Source: Arenimonas sp. SCN 70-307 (lineage in GTDB: Bacteria; Pseudomonadota; Gammaproteobacteria; Xanthomonadales; Xanthomonadaceae). From it: a stretch of 64,000 bases of DNA. The notes beneath the pieces were generated by a model. It saw only the letters and a program-made list of their open reading frames with translations. It did no database searches and was not told the DNA's origin. The stretch lies in assembly GCF_001724815.1 (NCBI RefSeq), contig NZ_MEDO01000005.1:1-64000 (forward strand). The letters run 5' to 3'. Positions 31,151 to 43,713 of the stretch are shown here, one piece after another; within the stretch, counting starts at the first letter, position 1; every line of letters begins with the position of its first letter. The position numbers and the translations under genes are program-made.

Positions 31151-31810
31151 ATGACGGACCTGAATTACAAGTACGACACCCCTCCCGAGGGAATGAGCTG
31201 GGCGCGCATCGCCGGCAACACGTTCGCCATCGCGCTGCATGCGGTCGCGTTCATGTTCATGATGGCGCCGGTCAATCCGCCCGAGGTCAAGAAGGCCCGC
31301 GAAGAGGTGACCCAGGTCTCCTTCATCGAGCCGCCGCCGCCGCCCCCGCCGCCGCCGCCGCCGCCGCCGGAGCCGCCGAAGGTGGTCACGCGCATCGTCG
31401 AGCAGCCCAAGCCGTCGCCGATCCCGCCGCCGCCGGATGAGCCGCCGGTGGTGTTCGACGACCCGAGCCCGATCGACATCGAGGCCCCGCCGCCGGCCCC
31501 GCCCGCGCCGCCGGCCCCGCCCGCCGACTTCGCCCCCTCCGAGGACATCTCGGGCCGCGCGCTGTTCCAGCCGCGCTACCCGGCCAAGGAGGCCCGCGAT
31601 GGCGTTGGCGGCACCGTCGTCCTCCGCGTCACCATCGATGCCTCGGGCAACGTCCTCGACGTCGCCATCGAGCGCTCGAGCCGCAACCGCAACCTCGACC
31701 GCTCGGCCATGGATGCCGCGCGTCGCTGGAAGTTCAACCCGGGTATGCGCAATGGCCAGAAGGTCGGCGGCGCGGTGCTTGTCCCGGTCAAGTTCACGCC
31801 ACCGCAGTAA
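31151..31810 (+). CDS. tonB: energy transducer TonB
   Basis: The 219-residue protein has a single N-terminal helix (about 20-38), a long Pro-rich periplasmic spacer including an uninterrupted run of 13 prolines (61-73), and the C-terminal TonB domain (about 140-219; FQPRYPAKEARDGVGGTVVL). It passes proton-motive energy from ExbBD to outer-membrane receptors. The helix reads GNTFAIALHAVAFMFMM and contains the expected histidine. It heads the exbB-exbD1-exbD2 operon. Confidence 0.95.
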   Translation: MTDLNYKYDTPPEGMSWARIAGNTFAIALHAVAFMFMMAPVNPPEVKKAREEVTQVSFIEPPPPPPPPPPPPPEPPKVVTRIVEQPKPSPIPPPPDEPPVVFDDPSPIDIEAPPPAPPAPPAPPADFAPSEDISGRALFQPRYPAKEARDGVGGTVVLRVTIDASGNVLDVAIERSSRNRNLDRSAMDAARRWKFNPGMRNGQKVGGAVLVPVKFTPPQ

Positions 31811-31862
31811 CGCCAGCAGTTCCCACGTAAACGGTTAACCACTCAAAAGAAAGGCACTCCTT

Positions 31863-32645
31863 ATGCTGCAGGACATCCTCCTCACCGTCGCTTCCACCGC
31901 TGGTGGCGCGGCCGACAACGCCAACGCCCTGTCCAAGATGGGCTTCGGTCACATGATGGAAATGCTCATGTCCGACCCGGCCGAATTCTTCGTCCAGTGG
32001 GTGGTCTTCATCATGCTGATCGTCATGTCCATCGGTTCCTGGTGGTACACGGTCGTCAACTTCATCAAGAACACCGTGATCACCAAGCGCGCCGACGCCG
32101 TGGTCCGCACCTTCTGGGAAACCCCGAACGCCCAGGACGCCATCCGCTTCATGGAAGAGCAGCCGGCCAACGAGCCGTTCTCCAAGATCGCGCTTGACTG
32201 CGCCCAGGCCGCTGCCCACCACCAGCGCCACGAAGGCAGCCGCCTGGTCGACGCCCTGAACCGCTCGGAGTTCATCGACCGCGCCCTGCGCCAGGCCGTC
32301 ACCCGCGAGAGCTCCAGGCTCGAGAACGGCATGACCTGGCTCGCGACGGTCGGCGCCACCGCCCCGTTCGTGGGTCTGCTCGGCACCGTGTGGGGCATCT
32401 ACGGCGCCCTGATCCGCATCGGCGCCACCGGCCAGGCCTCCATCGACGCCGTCGCCGGCCCGGTGGGCGAGGCGCTGATCATGACCGCCATCGGTCTGTT
32501 CGTCGCGATCCCGGCGGTGCTGGCCTACAACGCCTTCAACCGCGCCAACCGCAACACCTACGCCAAGTTCGACACCTTCGCGCACGACCTGCACGACTTC
32601 TTCGCCACCGGCTCGCGCGTCGGCGACGTTGGCAGCAAGCGCTAA
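31863..32645 (+). CDS. exbB: TonB-system proton channel protein ExbB
   Basis: This 260-residue member of the MotA/TolQ/ExbB family has three helices (about 45-65, 155-178 and 200-222) and the conserved TWLATVGATAPFVGLLGTVW and GPVGEALIMTAIGLFVAIPA segments. It forms the pentameric proton channel with ExbD. It lies between tonB and exbD1 with short gaps. Confidence 0.96.
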   Translation: MLQDILLTVASTAGGAADNANALSKMGFGHMMEMLMSDPAEFFVQWVVFIMLIVMSIGSWWYTVVNFIKNTVITKRADAVVRTFWETPNAQDAIRFMEEQPANEPFSKIALDCAQAAAHHQRHEGSRLVDALNRSEFIDRALRQAVTRESSRLENGMTWLATVGATAPFVGLLGTVWGIYGALIRIGATGQASIDAVAGPVGEALIMTAIGLFVAIPAVLAYNAFNRANRNTYAKFDTFAHDLHDFFATGSRVGDVGSKR

Positions 32646-32673
32646 GTCGAACGGATAACCAGGAGTCGCAGGC

Positions 32674-33087
32674 ATGGCCTTTTCAAACAACTCCGGCGGC
32701 GGCGGCCCGATGGCCGACATCAACGTCACGCCCCTCGTGGACGTGATGCTGGTGTTGCTGATCATCTTCATGATCACGGCCCCCCTGATGTCCCACAAGG
32801 TCAAGGTTGAGCTGCCCTCGGCGACCCTGGAACAGAAGCCCGAGATCCTCCAGCCGCCGGTCACCCTCGCGGTGACCGCGGATGGCCAGGTCTACTGGAA
32901 CGACGAGGCGGTCACCCCCGACCTCCTCGACGCGCGACTGGCCGTGGTTGCCCAGATGCAGCCGCAGCCGCAGGTCGACATCCGTTCCGACGGCTTCACC
33001 AAGTACTCCGTCATCCATGAAGTGGTGCAGGACGTCCGCCAGGCGGGTATCCGCAAGGTCGGCTTCGTCTCCACCCCCGAGCGCTGA
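32674..33087 (+). CDS. exbD1: TonB-system protein ExbD1
   Basis: This 137-residue protein has the single ExbD/TolR helix with the proton-carrying Asp (ADINVTPLVDVMLVLLIIFM) and a periplasmic domain. It is followed 12 bases later by a second exbD. The 69 bases around the helix (32704-32772) differ from the second copy at only one position, far closer than the rest of the two genes. Confidence 0.95.
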   Translation: MAFSNNSGGGGPMADINVTPLVDVMLVLLIIFMITAPLMSHKVKVELPSATLEQKPEILQPPVTLAVTADGQVYWNDEAVTPDLLDARLAVVAQMQPQPQVDIRSDGFTKYSVIHEVVQDVRQAGIRKVGFVSTPER

Positions 33088-33099
33088 GGACAACCGCAG

Positions 33100-33531
33100 A
33101 TGGCTTTCTCCTCGAACTCCGGTGCCGGCCCGATGGCCGACATCAACGTCACGCCCCTCGTGGACGTGATGCTGGTGCTGCTGATCATCTTCATGGTGAC
33201 GGCGCCGGCCCTGTCCTACCAGATCCAGGTGGACCTGCCCCAGCGCACCTCCAACCCGCCGCCGCCGCCGAAGGATCCGCCCGAGCCGATCCGACTGCGC
33301 ATCGATGCGGGTGGCACGGTCACCTGGAACGGCACGCCCATCCCGATGTCCACGCTGCAGTCCGCCCTCGAGGTTGAGGTCGAGCGCGCCGCCGGCGACG
33401 TCACCCGCCAGCCCACCGTCGAAATCGAAACCGACATGGACGCCCAGTACGAGGCGCTGGCCAAGGTCCTCTCGCGCACCAAGAACGCGGGCATGGCCAA
33501 GATCGCTTTCGTGGAGCCGACCCGCAACTGA
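33100..33531 (+). CDS. exbD2: TonB-system protein ExbD2
   Basis: This 143-residue ExbD/TolR family protein has the same helix as ExbD1 but a distinct periplasmic domain with a Pro-rich start (SNPPPPPKDPPEP). In Xanthomonas a second ExbD next to tonB-exbB-exbD1 is known to be needed for some plant interactions rather than for iron uptake. A Rho-independent terminator follows at 33557. Confidence 0.95.
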   Translation: MAFSSNSGAGPMADINVTPLVDVMLVLLIIFMVTAPALSYQIQVDLPQRTSNPPPPPKDPPEPIRLRIDAGGTVTWNGTPIPMSTLQSALEVEVERAAGDVTRQPTVEIETDMDAQYEALAKVLSRTKNAGMAKIAFVEPTRN

Positions 33532-33556
33532 GCGGCCGCCTTCCACACCCTGCAGC

Positions 33557-33584
33557 AACGCCGCCTCCGGGCGGCGTTTTTTTT
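33557..33584 (+). terminator. Rho-independent terminator after exbD2
   Basis: AACGCCGCC, loop TCCG and GGCGGCGTT lead directly into a run of eight T. It closes the tonB-exbB-exbD1-exbD2 operon and separates it from the third exbD. Confidence 0.9.
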
Positions 33585-33677
33585 GCCTGAATGCCGGCCT
33601 ACCCGGCGCCTCGGTGCGCCTTGCCGGGGCACGGGTCCGGGGCGTACCTAGGAAGCGGGTCCCCGAAGGAGAGCGCC

Positions 33678-34070
<393 letters not shown>

Positions 34071-34103
34071 GGCCGGAGGCGGCGGGGCGCCGGGGCGAAG
34101 GCC

Positions 34104-34856
34104 TCAGCGTCCCGCCGCGATGATCCGCAGATAGGCCTTCACCGTGGCATCGAGGCCGGCGTAGAGCGCCTCGCCGATCAGGGCGTGGCCGATCGACACC
34201 TCGAGCACGCCCGGCACGCCGCGCAGGAAGTCGCCCAGGTTGGCCTGGCTCAGGTCGTGGCCGGCGTTGACCCCCAGGCCCAGCGCCCGGGCTTCGGCCG
34301 CGGTGCCGGCGCACAGCGCCAGCATGGCCGCGGCGTCGCCGGCGGCGTGGGCTTCGGCATAGGGGCCGGTGTAGAGCTCGATGCGATCGGCGCCCACCCC
34401 GGCGGCCAGGTGCAGGTCGGGTGCACCGGCGTCCATGAACAGCGAAACGCGGGCGCCGCAGGCCTTGAGCTCGGCCACCAGCGGCCGCAGCCGCCCGGCA
34501 TCGCGGGCCAGGTCGAAGCCGTGGTCGGAGGTGATCTGGCCGTCGCCGTCGGGCACCAGGGTGGCCTGTTGCGGGCGGGTTTCGCGCACCAGCTCGAGCA
34601 GGCCCGGGTAGTCGCCCCGGGCCGGCGCGAAGGGGTTGCCCTCGATGTTGAACTCGGCCCGCCCGGCCACCAGCCGGGCCAGGTCGCGCACGTCGCCGGG
34701 CCGGATGTGGCGCTGGTCCGGGCGCGGGTGCACGGTGATGCCCCCGGCCCCGGCCCGCAGCGCGGCCTCGGCCGCGGCGGTCACGCTGGGTTCGGTGCCG
34801 CCGCGGGAATTGCGCAGCACGGCGATCTTGTTGACGTTGACGCTCAGTACGGTCAT
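34104..34856 (-). CDS. pdxJ: pyridoxine 5'-phosphate synthase
   Basis: The 250-residue TIM-barrel protein has the PdxJ motifs [35 protein letters not shown] and VNAGHDLS. It condenses 1-deoxyxylulose 5-phosphate with aminoacetone 3-phosphate in vitamin B6 synthesis. It is convergent with the exbD cluster, the neighbourhood seen in Xanthomonas, and divergent from the GGDEF sensor gene. Confidence 0.96.
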   Translation of the reverse strand: MTVLSVNVNKIAVLRNSRGGTEPSVTAAAEAALRAGAGGITVHPRPDQRHIRPGDVRDLARLVAGRAEFNIEGNPFAPARGDYPGLLELVRETRPQQATLVPDGDGQITSDHGFDLARDAGRLRPLVAELKACGARVSLFMDAGAPDLHLAAGVGADRIELYTGPYAEAHAAGDAAAMLALCAGTAAEARALGLGVNAGHDLSQANLGDFLRGVPGVLEVSIGHALIGEALYAGLDATVKAYLRIIAAGR

Positions 34857-34928
34857 CCGACCAGCCTACCGCGCCGCCGGCCGCCGGAAAACCTGCGCGG
34901 ACCCGCGATTCCCCGGCCCGCGTTCAGC

Positions 34929-34934
34929 CATAAT
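34929..34934 (+). promoter_or_regulatory. -10 box of a probable leaderless GGDEF sensor transcript
   Basis: CATAAT lies six bases before the ATG at 34941, leaving no space for a ribosome binding site. Confidence 0.35.
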
Positions 34935-34940
34935 CCGCCC

Positions 34941-37809
<2,869 letters not shown>

Positions 37810-37820
<11 letters not shown>

Positions 37821-37980
37821 GCGCGGCAAGCGCGGCGCGCCGCGGCCTGAAAAAATATGCCCGGTCTGCTCGCGACCCTTCCAGTGGCGCAAGAAGTGGG
37901 AGCGCGACTGGGAAAACGTGCGTTACTGCTCCGATGCCTGCCGGCGCGGCACGCCGCGCGGCGGCGTGCGCCCGGCCTGA
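37810..37980 (+). CDS. DUF2256 small zinc-binding protein
   Basis: The 56-residue protein has the DUF2256 pattern: CPVC (17-20), WRKKWERDW and YCSDAC (CxxxC, 40-44), likely a single zinc site. It overlaps the end of the GGDEF sensor gene by 11 bases in another frame. The function of DUF2256 is unknown. Confidence 0.85.
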
Positions 37981-38223
37981 TCAGGCCTTCTTCACCAGGC
38001 CGATAAGCGCGAGCAGGATCACCGCGCCGATGAAGGCGGTGAGGAAGCCGCCGAACTCGCCGCCGATGCTCACGCCGAACTTCGGCAGCAGCCAGCCGCC
38101 GAAGAAGGCGCCCAGCACGCCCACCACCATGTTGATGAGCAGCCCGAAGCCGCGGCCCTTCATCACGATGCCAGCCAGCCAGCCGGCCAGGGCGCCGATG
38201 AGCAGGAAAATGATCAGGTTCAT
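37981..38223 (-). CDS. GlsB/YeaQ/YmgE family membrane protein
   Basis: The 80-residue protein has three hydrophobic helices with Gly-rich packing (IGALAGWLAGIVMKGRGFG, VVGVLGAFFGGWLLP), typical of the transglycosylase-associated/GlsB stress-response family. Its stop codon directly abuts the stop of the convergent DUF2256 gene. It is 13 bases beyond the stop of the other small membrane-protein gene and is probably cotranscribed with it. The role is unknown. Confidence 0.88.
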   Translation of the reverse strand: MNLIIFLLIGALAGWLAGIVMKGRGFGLLINMVVGVLGAFFGGWLLPKFGVSIGGEFGGFLTAFIGAVILLALIGLVKKA

Positions 38224-38236
38224 GTCGCGTCCTCCG

Positions 38237-38500
38237 TCAGGGATTTTCGGCGCCGTCGCCGCGGGCGGCGGCCTTGCGGGCCTCGGCCTGCTCGCGCAGC
38301 TGGCGCAGTTCCTCGGCACTCATGATGTGCGCCGCGTCGCGCGAACTGGAGCTGATGCGGGAATTGAGCCAGCCCAGCAGGAAGGCCACCATCAGGGCCA
38401 GCGAGCCGGCCAGCAGCACCAGCACGCCGATGGCGGGCATCGAGCGGTGCATGGCCAGGCCGAGGGAGGCGATCGATCCGAGCAGGTAGAGCCAGTGCAT
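38237..38500 (-). CDS. small two-helix membrane protein
   Basis: I do not recognise this 87-residue protein. It has two hydrophobic segments (about 3-16 and 22-45) and a charged cytoplasmic tail with a short predicted helix (AEELRQLREQAEARKAAARG). It lies directly upstream of the GlsB-like gene on the same strand. Confidence 0.65.
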   Translation of the reverse strand: MHWLYLLGSIASLGLAMHRSMPAIGVLVLLAGSLALMVAFLLGWLNSRISSSSRDAAHIMSAEELRQLREQAEARKAAARGDGAENP

Positions 38501-38562
38501 GGGGCACCTCGCGGGTTTGGCCGGAGTTTAGCCCAAGCCGCCGGACTGTCCAGCCGGGCGGC

Positions 38563-39981
38563 TCAGAGCAGGGGCGAGAGCAGGCGCGCGCAGGCGTCGC
38601 CAAGGCGCCGCCAGGCCGGGCCGGGCGGATCGTCGCCCTTCACCTCCCGGCACTGGTGCAGCGTCTGCCCGATCTCGTCCTGCAGGCCGCGCGCCACGCC
38701 GGCGTCGTGCAGCGCCACGCTGAGTTCGAAGTTGAGCCGGAAGCTGCGGTGGTCGAAGTTGGCGCTGCCGATGATGCACGAGTCGTCGTCCACCAGCAGC
38801 GCCTTGGTGTGCAGCATGCGCGGCTGGTACTCGAACACGCGCACGCCGGCGGCCAGCAGTTCGTCGTAGTAGGAACGCGCCGCGGCGCTGACCAGCAGCG
38901 AGTCGCTGCGCGCCGGCAGCACCACCCGCACGTCCAGGCCGCGCAGCGCCGCCGAGGTCAGGGCCATGCGCGCGGCCTCGCCCGGCACGAAGTACGGCGT
39001 CACCAGCCAGACGCGGTGGTTGGCCTGGTGGATGGCTTCCACCTTCACCCGGTGGATGGGCTCCCAGGGCGAATCGGGGCCGGCCGGCAGCGCCTGCGCC
39101 ACCAGCCTGCCCGGCGGCGGTTCGGGCCACAGGCGTGCATCGCGCAGCGCGGTGCCGGTGGCGTAATGCCAGTCCTCCAGGAAGGCCAGCTGCAGCCAGC
39201 GCACGATGGCGCCCTCGAGCCGCAGGTGCAGGTCGTGGTAGGCGCGGGGGTTGACCGCCTCGTTCTCTTCGTCGGTGACGTTGATGCCGCCGGTGAAGGC
39301 GATCGCGCCGTCGACCACGACGATCTTGCGGTGGTTGCGAAGGTTGATGCGCGGCCGCCACAGCCAGCGCAGCCGCGCCGGATGGAACCACGCCACCTCG
39401 GCGCCGGCTTCGAGCAGCGGCGCCAGGAAACCGCGGCGCAGCCGCGACGAGCCCAGCGCGTCGAGCAGCACCCGCACCCGCACGCCATCGCGCGCCCTGG
39501 CCGCCAGCGCGTCGCGCACGAGGGTGCCGGTGTGGTCGGGCTCGAAGATGTAGTACTCCACGTGCACGTGGTGGGTGGCGCCGGCGATGGCCTCGAGCAG
39601 GGCGTCGAAGGTGGCCGCGCCGCCCACCAGCAGGCGGGCATCCGAGGCCGAGCAGGGCGCGAAGCCGGTGGCCTGCTGCGCCAGCCGCGCCACCGTGGCG
39701 GCATCGTCGCTGGCGTGCAGGTCGGGCGGCAGCGCCTCGCCGATGCGGTCGCGCGAGAGGTGCCGGCGCCGGCGCTGGCGCACGATCCGCTGCGGCCCGA
39801 GGAAGTGGTAGATCACCAGGCCCACCACCGGCAGCAGGGCCAGCGAGAGCAACCAGCTGAGCGTGGCGATCGGCTCGCGCTTCTGCAGCACGATCCAGCC
39901 CGCCAGCACCACGATGTATAGCGCCCAGGTGCCGACCAGCCAGGGCTTGAGCTCGGGCCACCAGGCGCCGGCGTCGATCAT
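38563..39981 (-). CDS. cardiolipin synthase-like phospholipase D protein
   Basis: The 472-residue protein has two N-terminal helices (about 10-60) and two complete HKD motifs (NHRKIVVVDGAIAFTGG and LHTKALLVDDDSCIIGSAN). This is the ClsA layout, in which two phosphatidylglycerols are joined to cardiolipin. The start overlaps the stop of the 2OG oxygenase gene (ATGA). The operon is fbp, oxygenase, then this gene. Confidence 0.88.
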   Translation of the reverse strand: MIDAGAWWPELKPWLVGTWALYIVVLAGWIVLQKREPIATLSWLLSLALLPVVGLVIYHFLGPQRIVRQRRRRHLSRDRIGEALPPDLHASDDAATVARLAQQATGFAPCSASDARLLVGGAATFDALLEAIAGATHHVHVEYYIFEPDHTGTLVRDALAARARDGVRVRVLLDALGSSRLRRGFLAPLLEAGAEVAWFHPARLRWLWRPRINLRNHRKIVVVDGAIAFTGGINVTDEENEAVNPRAYHDLHLRLEGAIVRWLQLAFLEDWHYATGTALRDARLWPEPPPGRLVAQALPAGPDSPWEPIHRVKVEAIHQANHRVWLVTPYFVPGEAARMALTSAALRGLDVRVVLPARSDSLLVSAAARSYYDELLAAGVRVFEYQPRMLHTKALLVDDDSCIIGSANFDHRSFRLNFELSVALHDAGVARGLQDEIGQTLHQCREVKGDDPPGPAWRRLGDACARLLSPLL

Positions 39982-40682
39982 GCCGCCGGTTTTCCGAAGA
40001 TCTGTTCGGCGCGGTTGAACAGCACCCAGCTGGTGGCGATGTACTTGTCGCCGCCTTGCGGTCGGTTGCCGCGGTGGGTGTGGGTGAACGCGGCCGGCGC
40101 GATCAGCAGGCTGCCGGTGCGTGGGGCCACCTTGCGCCGCTGGTGGAAGAACTCGGTCTCGCCGGCCTCGAAGCCGTCGTTGAGGTAGATCGTCCACAGC
40201 AGGTGCCGGTGCAGCGTGTCGCAGCCCGGGTCGCGCGGGTAGAGCTCGCAATGCCAGTACGGGTAGCCGCCTTCGCCGGCGCGGTAGCGCTGCAGGTTGA
40301 TGCGGCCGGGCCGGAAGATGGTCTTGATGATGCCGTCGAGCGCGGCGTCGTCGAGCGCGACCACGCCGTCGGCGTCGAGCCGGCGGCGCTGGCCCGGTGC
40401 GCCGTGTTCGAGCATCAGCGGCGCGATCAGCGTGTAGGGGTAGCGGCGCACGTACTTCGACAGGCCCGCCAGCACCGCCTGGGTCAACGAAGCCTCGACG
40501 TCGCGCCAGGCGTCCTGGCCGCTGATGCTGATGTCGCGGCTGTGCTTGAGCTCGGGAAACAGGCCGCCGCCGACCAGGCCCGGCTGGTCCTGGCCGCTGG
40601 CCTCGAAACGCCGGAGCATCGCCGCGCAGGCCTCGGCCGGCACGGCGTCGTGGTAGACCTCGATGAGGTCGTCGGTGGCCAT
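39978..40682 (-). CDS. 2OG-Fe(II) oxygenase family protein
   Basis: The 234-residue protein ends in a jelly-roll segment like prolyl 4-hydroxylase-type oxygenases. Candidate ligands are His in YPYWHCELYP (an HxE rather than the common HxD pair), the distal His in FTHTHRGN and the 2-oxoglutarate-binding Arg just after (RGNRPQGG). It may hydroxylate a protein or small molecule, but the substrate is unknown. Its ATG shares one base with the fbp stop (TGATG), so translation is coupled to fbp. Confidence 0.78.
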   Translation of the reverse strand: MATDDLIEVYHDAVPAEACAAMLRRFEASGQDQPGLVGGGLFPELKHSRDISISGQDAWRDVEASLTQAVLAGLSKYVRRYPYTLIAPLMLEHGAPGQRRRLDADGVVALDDAALDGIIKTIFRPGRINLQRYRAGEGGYPYWHCELYPRDPGCDTLHRHLLWTIYLNDGFEAGETEFFHQRRKVAPRTGSLLIAPAAFTHTHRGNRPQGGDKYIATSWVLFNRAEQIFGKPAA

Positions 40683-41695
40683 CAGCCGTTGCTGTCGAAC
40701 TGCTGGTGGTAGCGCACCGCTTCGGCCACCTCGTTGCGCGAGCCCAGGAACACCGGCACGCGCTGGTGCAGGCCGGACGGCTGCACCTCGAGCATGCGCT
40801 GGCGGCCGGTGCTGGCGGCGCCGCCGGCCTGCTCGATGATGAAGGCCATCGGGTTGGCCTCGTACATCAGGCGCAGCTTGCCGCCCTTGTCGCGGCACTT
40901 GGCGTCGAGCGGATAGCTGAAGATGCCGCCGCGGGTGATGATGCGGTGCACGTCGGCCACCATCGACGCCACCCAGCGCATGTTGAAGTCCTTGCCGCGC
41001 GGGCCTTCCCTGCCGGCCAGCAGGTCGCCCACGTAGCGCTGCATCGGGGTTTCCCAGAAGCGCTGGTTGGACATGTTGACGGCGAATTCCCTGGTGTCGG
41101 CCGGGATCTGCACGTCGCGCTGGGTGAGCATGAAGCTGCCCACCTCGCGGTCCATCGTGAACACGTGCGTGCCGTGGCCCACCGTCAGCACCAGCTGGGT
41201 GCTCGGGCCGTAGGTGGTGTAGCCGGCGCACACCTGCGCCGTGCCCGGCTGCAGGAAGTGCTCGTCGCCCGGCGCGGTGACGCCGTCGGGGCAGCGCAGC
41301 ACCGAGAAGATGGTGCCGACCGAGATGTTGACGTCGATGTTCGAGCTGCCGTCGAGCGGATCGAACAGCAGCAGGTAGTTGCCGCGCTGGAAGGCGTCGG
41401 GGATGGGCTGGCTGTGGTCCATCTCCTCGGAGGCCAGGCCGGCGAGGTGGCCGCCCCAGGCGTTGGCCTCGAGCAGGATGTCGTTGCTGAGCACGTCGAG
41501 CTTCTTCTGCGCCTCGCCCTGGATGTTTCCGGTGCCGGCATCGCCCAGCACGCCACCGAGCGCGCCCTTGCCGATGGCGATCGAGATGGACTTGCAGGCG
41601 CGGGCCACCACCTCGATCAGCAGGCGCAGGTCGGCGTTGATGCGGCCGGCGTGCTGCTCCTGAATCAGGTAGCGGGTGAGGGAAATCGGCTTCAT
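40682..41695 (-). CDS. fbp: class I fructose-1,6-bisphosphatase
   Basis: The 337-residue protein has the class I FBPase motifs [10 protein letters not shown] (metal binding), [19 protein letters not shown] and [14 protein letters not shown]. It catalyses the committed step of gluconeogenesis, fructose 1,6-bisphosphate to fructose 6-phosphate. The ATG at 41695 gives [10 protein letters not shown], like homologues. It is the first gene of a three-gene operon with an oxygenase and a phospholipase D protein. Confidence 0.96.
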   Translation of the reverse strand: MKPISLTRYLIQEQHAGRINADLRLLIEVVARACKSISIAIGKGALGGVLGDAGTGNIQGEAQKKLDVLSNDILLEANAWGGHLAGLASEEMDHSQPIPDAFQRGNYLLLFDPLDGSSNIDVNISVGTIFSVLRCPDGVTAPGDEHFLQPGTAQVCAGYTTYGPSTQLVLTVGHGTHVFTMDREVGSFMLTQRDVQIPADTREFAVNMSNQRFWETPMQRYVGDLLAGREGPRGKDFNMRWVASMVADVHRIITRGGIFSYPLDAKCRDKGGKLRLMYEANPMAFIIEQAGGAASTGRQRMLEVQPSGLHQRVPVFLGSRNEVAEAVRYHQQFDSNG

Positions 41696-41784
41696 GGCGC
41701 TCCAGCGGGTGGCGACGGACCCGGGCATTGTCCCCGACCCGGCCGGGCTTGCAAGCGCGGGCCCGGTTGGCGCCACAATCGGCC

Positions 41785-43023
41785 ATGACGCCGCTGAACA
41801 TGGAATCGCTGCCGCTGCTGCCCCTGGGCACGGCCCTGGGCGTGGGCCTGCTGGTGGGCGCGGTGCGCGAGCGCCGCCATCCGGAGCGGCCCACCTCGGC
41901 CGGCCTGCGCACCCACGCCCTGGCCGCCCTGGCGGGCACGGTGGCGCTGTGGCTCGATCCGGTGGCCTTCGCGGTGGTGCTCGCCCTGGTGGGCGTGTTC
42001 GCAGCCATGAGCTACCGCCAGAGCCAGGCCGAGGACCCGGGCCTGACCGGCGAGATCACCCTCGTGCTCACCTGCCTGCTCGGTGGCCTGGCGGTGGGCC
42101 TGCCGCCGCTGGCCGGCGGCCTGGGCGTGGTGGTGGCCGCGCTGGTTTACCTCAAGGCGCCGCTGCACCGGCTGGCGCGCGAGCGGGTGAGCGAAGCCGA
42201 GGTGCGCGACGGCCTGGTGCTGCTGGCCTCGGCCCTGGTGGTGCTGCCCTTGGTGCCCGACCGCGCGATCGGCCCCTTCGACGTCTTCAATCCCAAGATG
42301 CTGTGGCTGCTGGTGGTGCTGGTGATGGCCATCAGCGCCGCTGGCCACGTCGCCCTGCGCCTGGTCGGCAACCGCTGGGGCATGGCCGTGGCGGGTTTTT
42401 TCGCCGGCTATGTCTCGTCCACCGCCGCGGTGGCGGGCTTCGGCCAGCGCGTGCGCGAAACGCCCGGGCTGCGATCGGCCGCCGTGGGCGCCGCGCTGCT
42501 GGCCAACCTGGCTTCGGTGAGTCTGTTCGTGCCGGTGCTGCTGGCGGTGTCGCCGGGCCTGCTGCCGCTGCTGGCCGCGGAGCTGGCGGTGGCCTGCGGC
42601 GTGCTGCTGGCGGGCGGCCTGCTGGGCCTTCGCCGCGATGGCGACGGCGTGCCGCCGCCCACGTCCGAAAGCCGCATGTTCCGCTTCCGCCACGCCCTCG
42701 CCTTCGCGGCCATCATCACCGTGGTGCTGTTCACCGCGGCGGCGCTCAATGCCTGGCTGGGCCCGCGCGGCGCGATGGTGGCCGCGGTGGTGGCGGCCCT
42801 GGCCGAGCTGCACGCGGCGGCGGCCACCGTGGCCAAGCTCTGGCAGTCGGGCACCTTCGACGCGCAGCAGGCGCGCTGGGCGGTGGTGGGCCTGCTGGCG
42901 GCCAGCTCGCTGGCCAAGACGGTCATCGCCCTCGCCAGCGGCGGCGTGGCCTACGGCTGGCGCGTGGGCCTGGGCCTGGCCACGATGGTCGCGGCCAGCG
43001 CCGCCGTAGTACTCCTGCTCTGA
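41785..43023 (+). CDS. MgtC/DUF4010 family membrane protein
   Basis: The 412-residue protein has an N-terminal MgtC/SapB-like region ([33 protein letters not shown]) and a C-terminal DUF4010 domain ([25 protein letters not shown]), with about 12 helices in all. Family members are suspected transporters, but no substrate is established. It is divergent from fbp and ends in a palindrome shared with the convergent response regulator gene. Confidence 0.85.
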   Translation: MTPLNMESLPLLPLGTALGVGLLVGAVRERRHPERPTSAGLRTHALAALAGTVALWLDPVAFAVVLALVGVFAAMSYRQSQAEDPGLTGEITLVLTCLLGGLAVGLPPLAGGLGVVVAALVYLKAPLHRLARERVSEAEVRDGLVLLASALVVLPLVPDRAIGPFDVFNPKMLWLLVVLVMAISAAGHVALRLVGNRWGMAVAGFFAGYVSSTAAVAGFGQRVRETPGLRSAAVGAALLANLASVSLFVPVLLAVSPGLLPLLAAELAVACGVLLAGGLLGLRRDGDGVPPPTSESRMFRFRHALAFAAIITVVLFTAAALNAWLGPRGAMVAAVVAALAELHAAAATVAKLWQSGTFDAQQARWAVVGLLAASSLAKTVIALASGGVAYGWRVGLGLATMVAASAAVVLLL

Positions 43024-43075
43024 CTGAATCAACTGAACCAGGTTGATTTTATCCAACCTGGTTCGATTGGTTCAG
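43024..43075. terminator. palindromic bidirectional terminator
   Basis: Arms of 22 bases with three mismatches (centred on GAACCAGGTTG and CAACCTGGTTC) flank ATTTTATC. The element starts right after the DUF4010 stop and overlaps the stop codon of the convergent response regulator gene (43072-43074). Confidence 0.75.
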
Positions 43076-43713
43076 ATGATTCGGAGGGTGATGGCCTTGA
43101 GGACGGCGCGGGTGCGGTCGCGGGTGCCGAGTTTGTCGAGGATTTCGGAAACGTAGTTCTTCACCGTGCCTTCCGACAGGAAGACCGCGCGCGCGATCTC
43201 CTTGTTCGAATAGCCGCCGGCGATCAGGCGCAGGATCGCCACCTCGCGCTCGCTGAAGGTATCGGTCGGCTCGCTCTGGTCGCGGTAGGCGTAGCGTGCG
43301 CGCACCGGATCGGTGGGCACGGGCGCCAGCAGGGTTTCGCCGGCGGCGACGCGGGTGATCGCTTCGACGAGGTCTTCGGGCGAGGCGTCCTTGAGCAGGA
43401 AACCCTGGGCCCCGGCTTCGGCCGCGGCCAGCGGCAGGCTTTCGTCGTCGAAGGTGGTCAGCAGCACCACCGGCGTGCGGTCGCCGCGGGCGCGCAGCGC
43501 GCGCACCAGGCCGAAGCCGTCGAGGCCGGGCATGCGGATGTCCGAGAGGATCACGTCGGCCGGGGTGTCGGCCAGCGCGTCGAGCAGGGCCTGGCCGTCG
43601 CCGGCCTGCGCCACCAGTTCGAGGTCCGGGAAGCCGGCAAGCAGCGCGGTCAGGCCGCTGCGCACCAGGGCCTGGTCGTCGGCCAGCGCCACGCGGATGC
43701 GTGCCACGCTCAC
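43072..43713 (-). CDS. NarL/DesR-type response regulator
   Basis: The 213-residue protein has a receiver domain with the acidic pocket DD (12-13) and phosphorylated Asp58 (ILSDIRMPG), and a C-terminal LuxR-type helix-turn-helix (GYSNKEIARAVFLSEGTVKNY). It should bind DNA after phosphorylation by the overlapping kinase. The GTG at 43713 overlaps the kinase stop (GTGA); a second GTG two codons on is possible. Target genes are not evident from the window. Confidence 0.92.
   Translation of the reverse strand: MSVARIRVALADDQALVRSGLTALLAGFPDLELVAQAGDGQALLDALADTPADVILSDIRMPGLDGFGLVRALRARGDRTPVVLLTTFDDESLPLAAAEAGAQGFLLKDASPEDLVEAITRVAAGETLLAPVPTDPVRARYAYRDQSEPTDTFSEREVAILRLIAGGYSNKEIARAVFLSEGTVKNYVSEILDKLGTRDRTRAVLKAITLRII

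Noticed and set aside
31329-31371. CRISPR or tandem-repeat array
   Set aside because: It is a simple proline-codon run in tonB. No direct repeats with spacers were seen in the window.
43024-43075. A seventh member of the GGGGTCAGGTT palindrome family
   Set aside because: The arms (GAACCAGGTTG) have a different sequence and three mismatches; it is better read as an ordinary bidirectional terminator.
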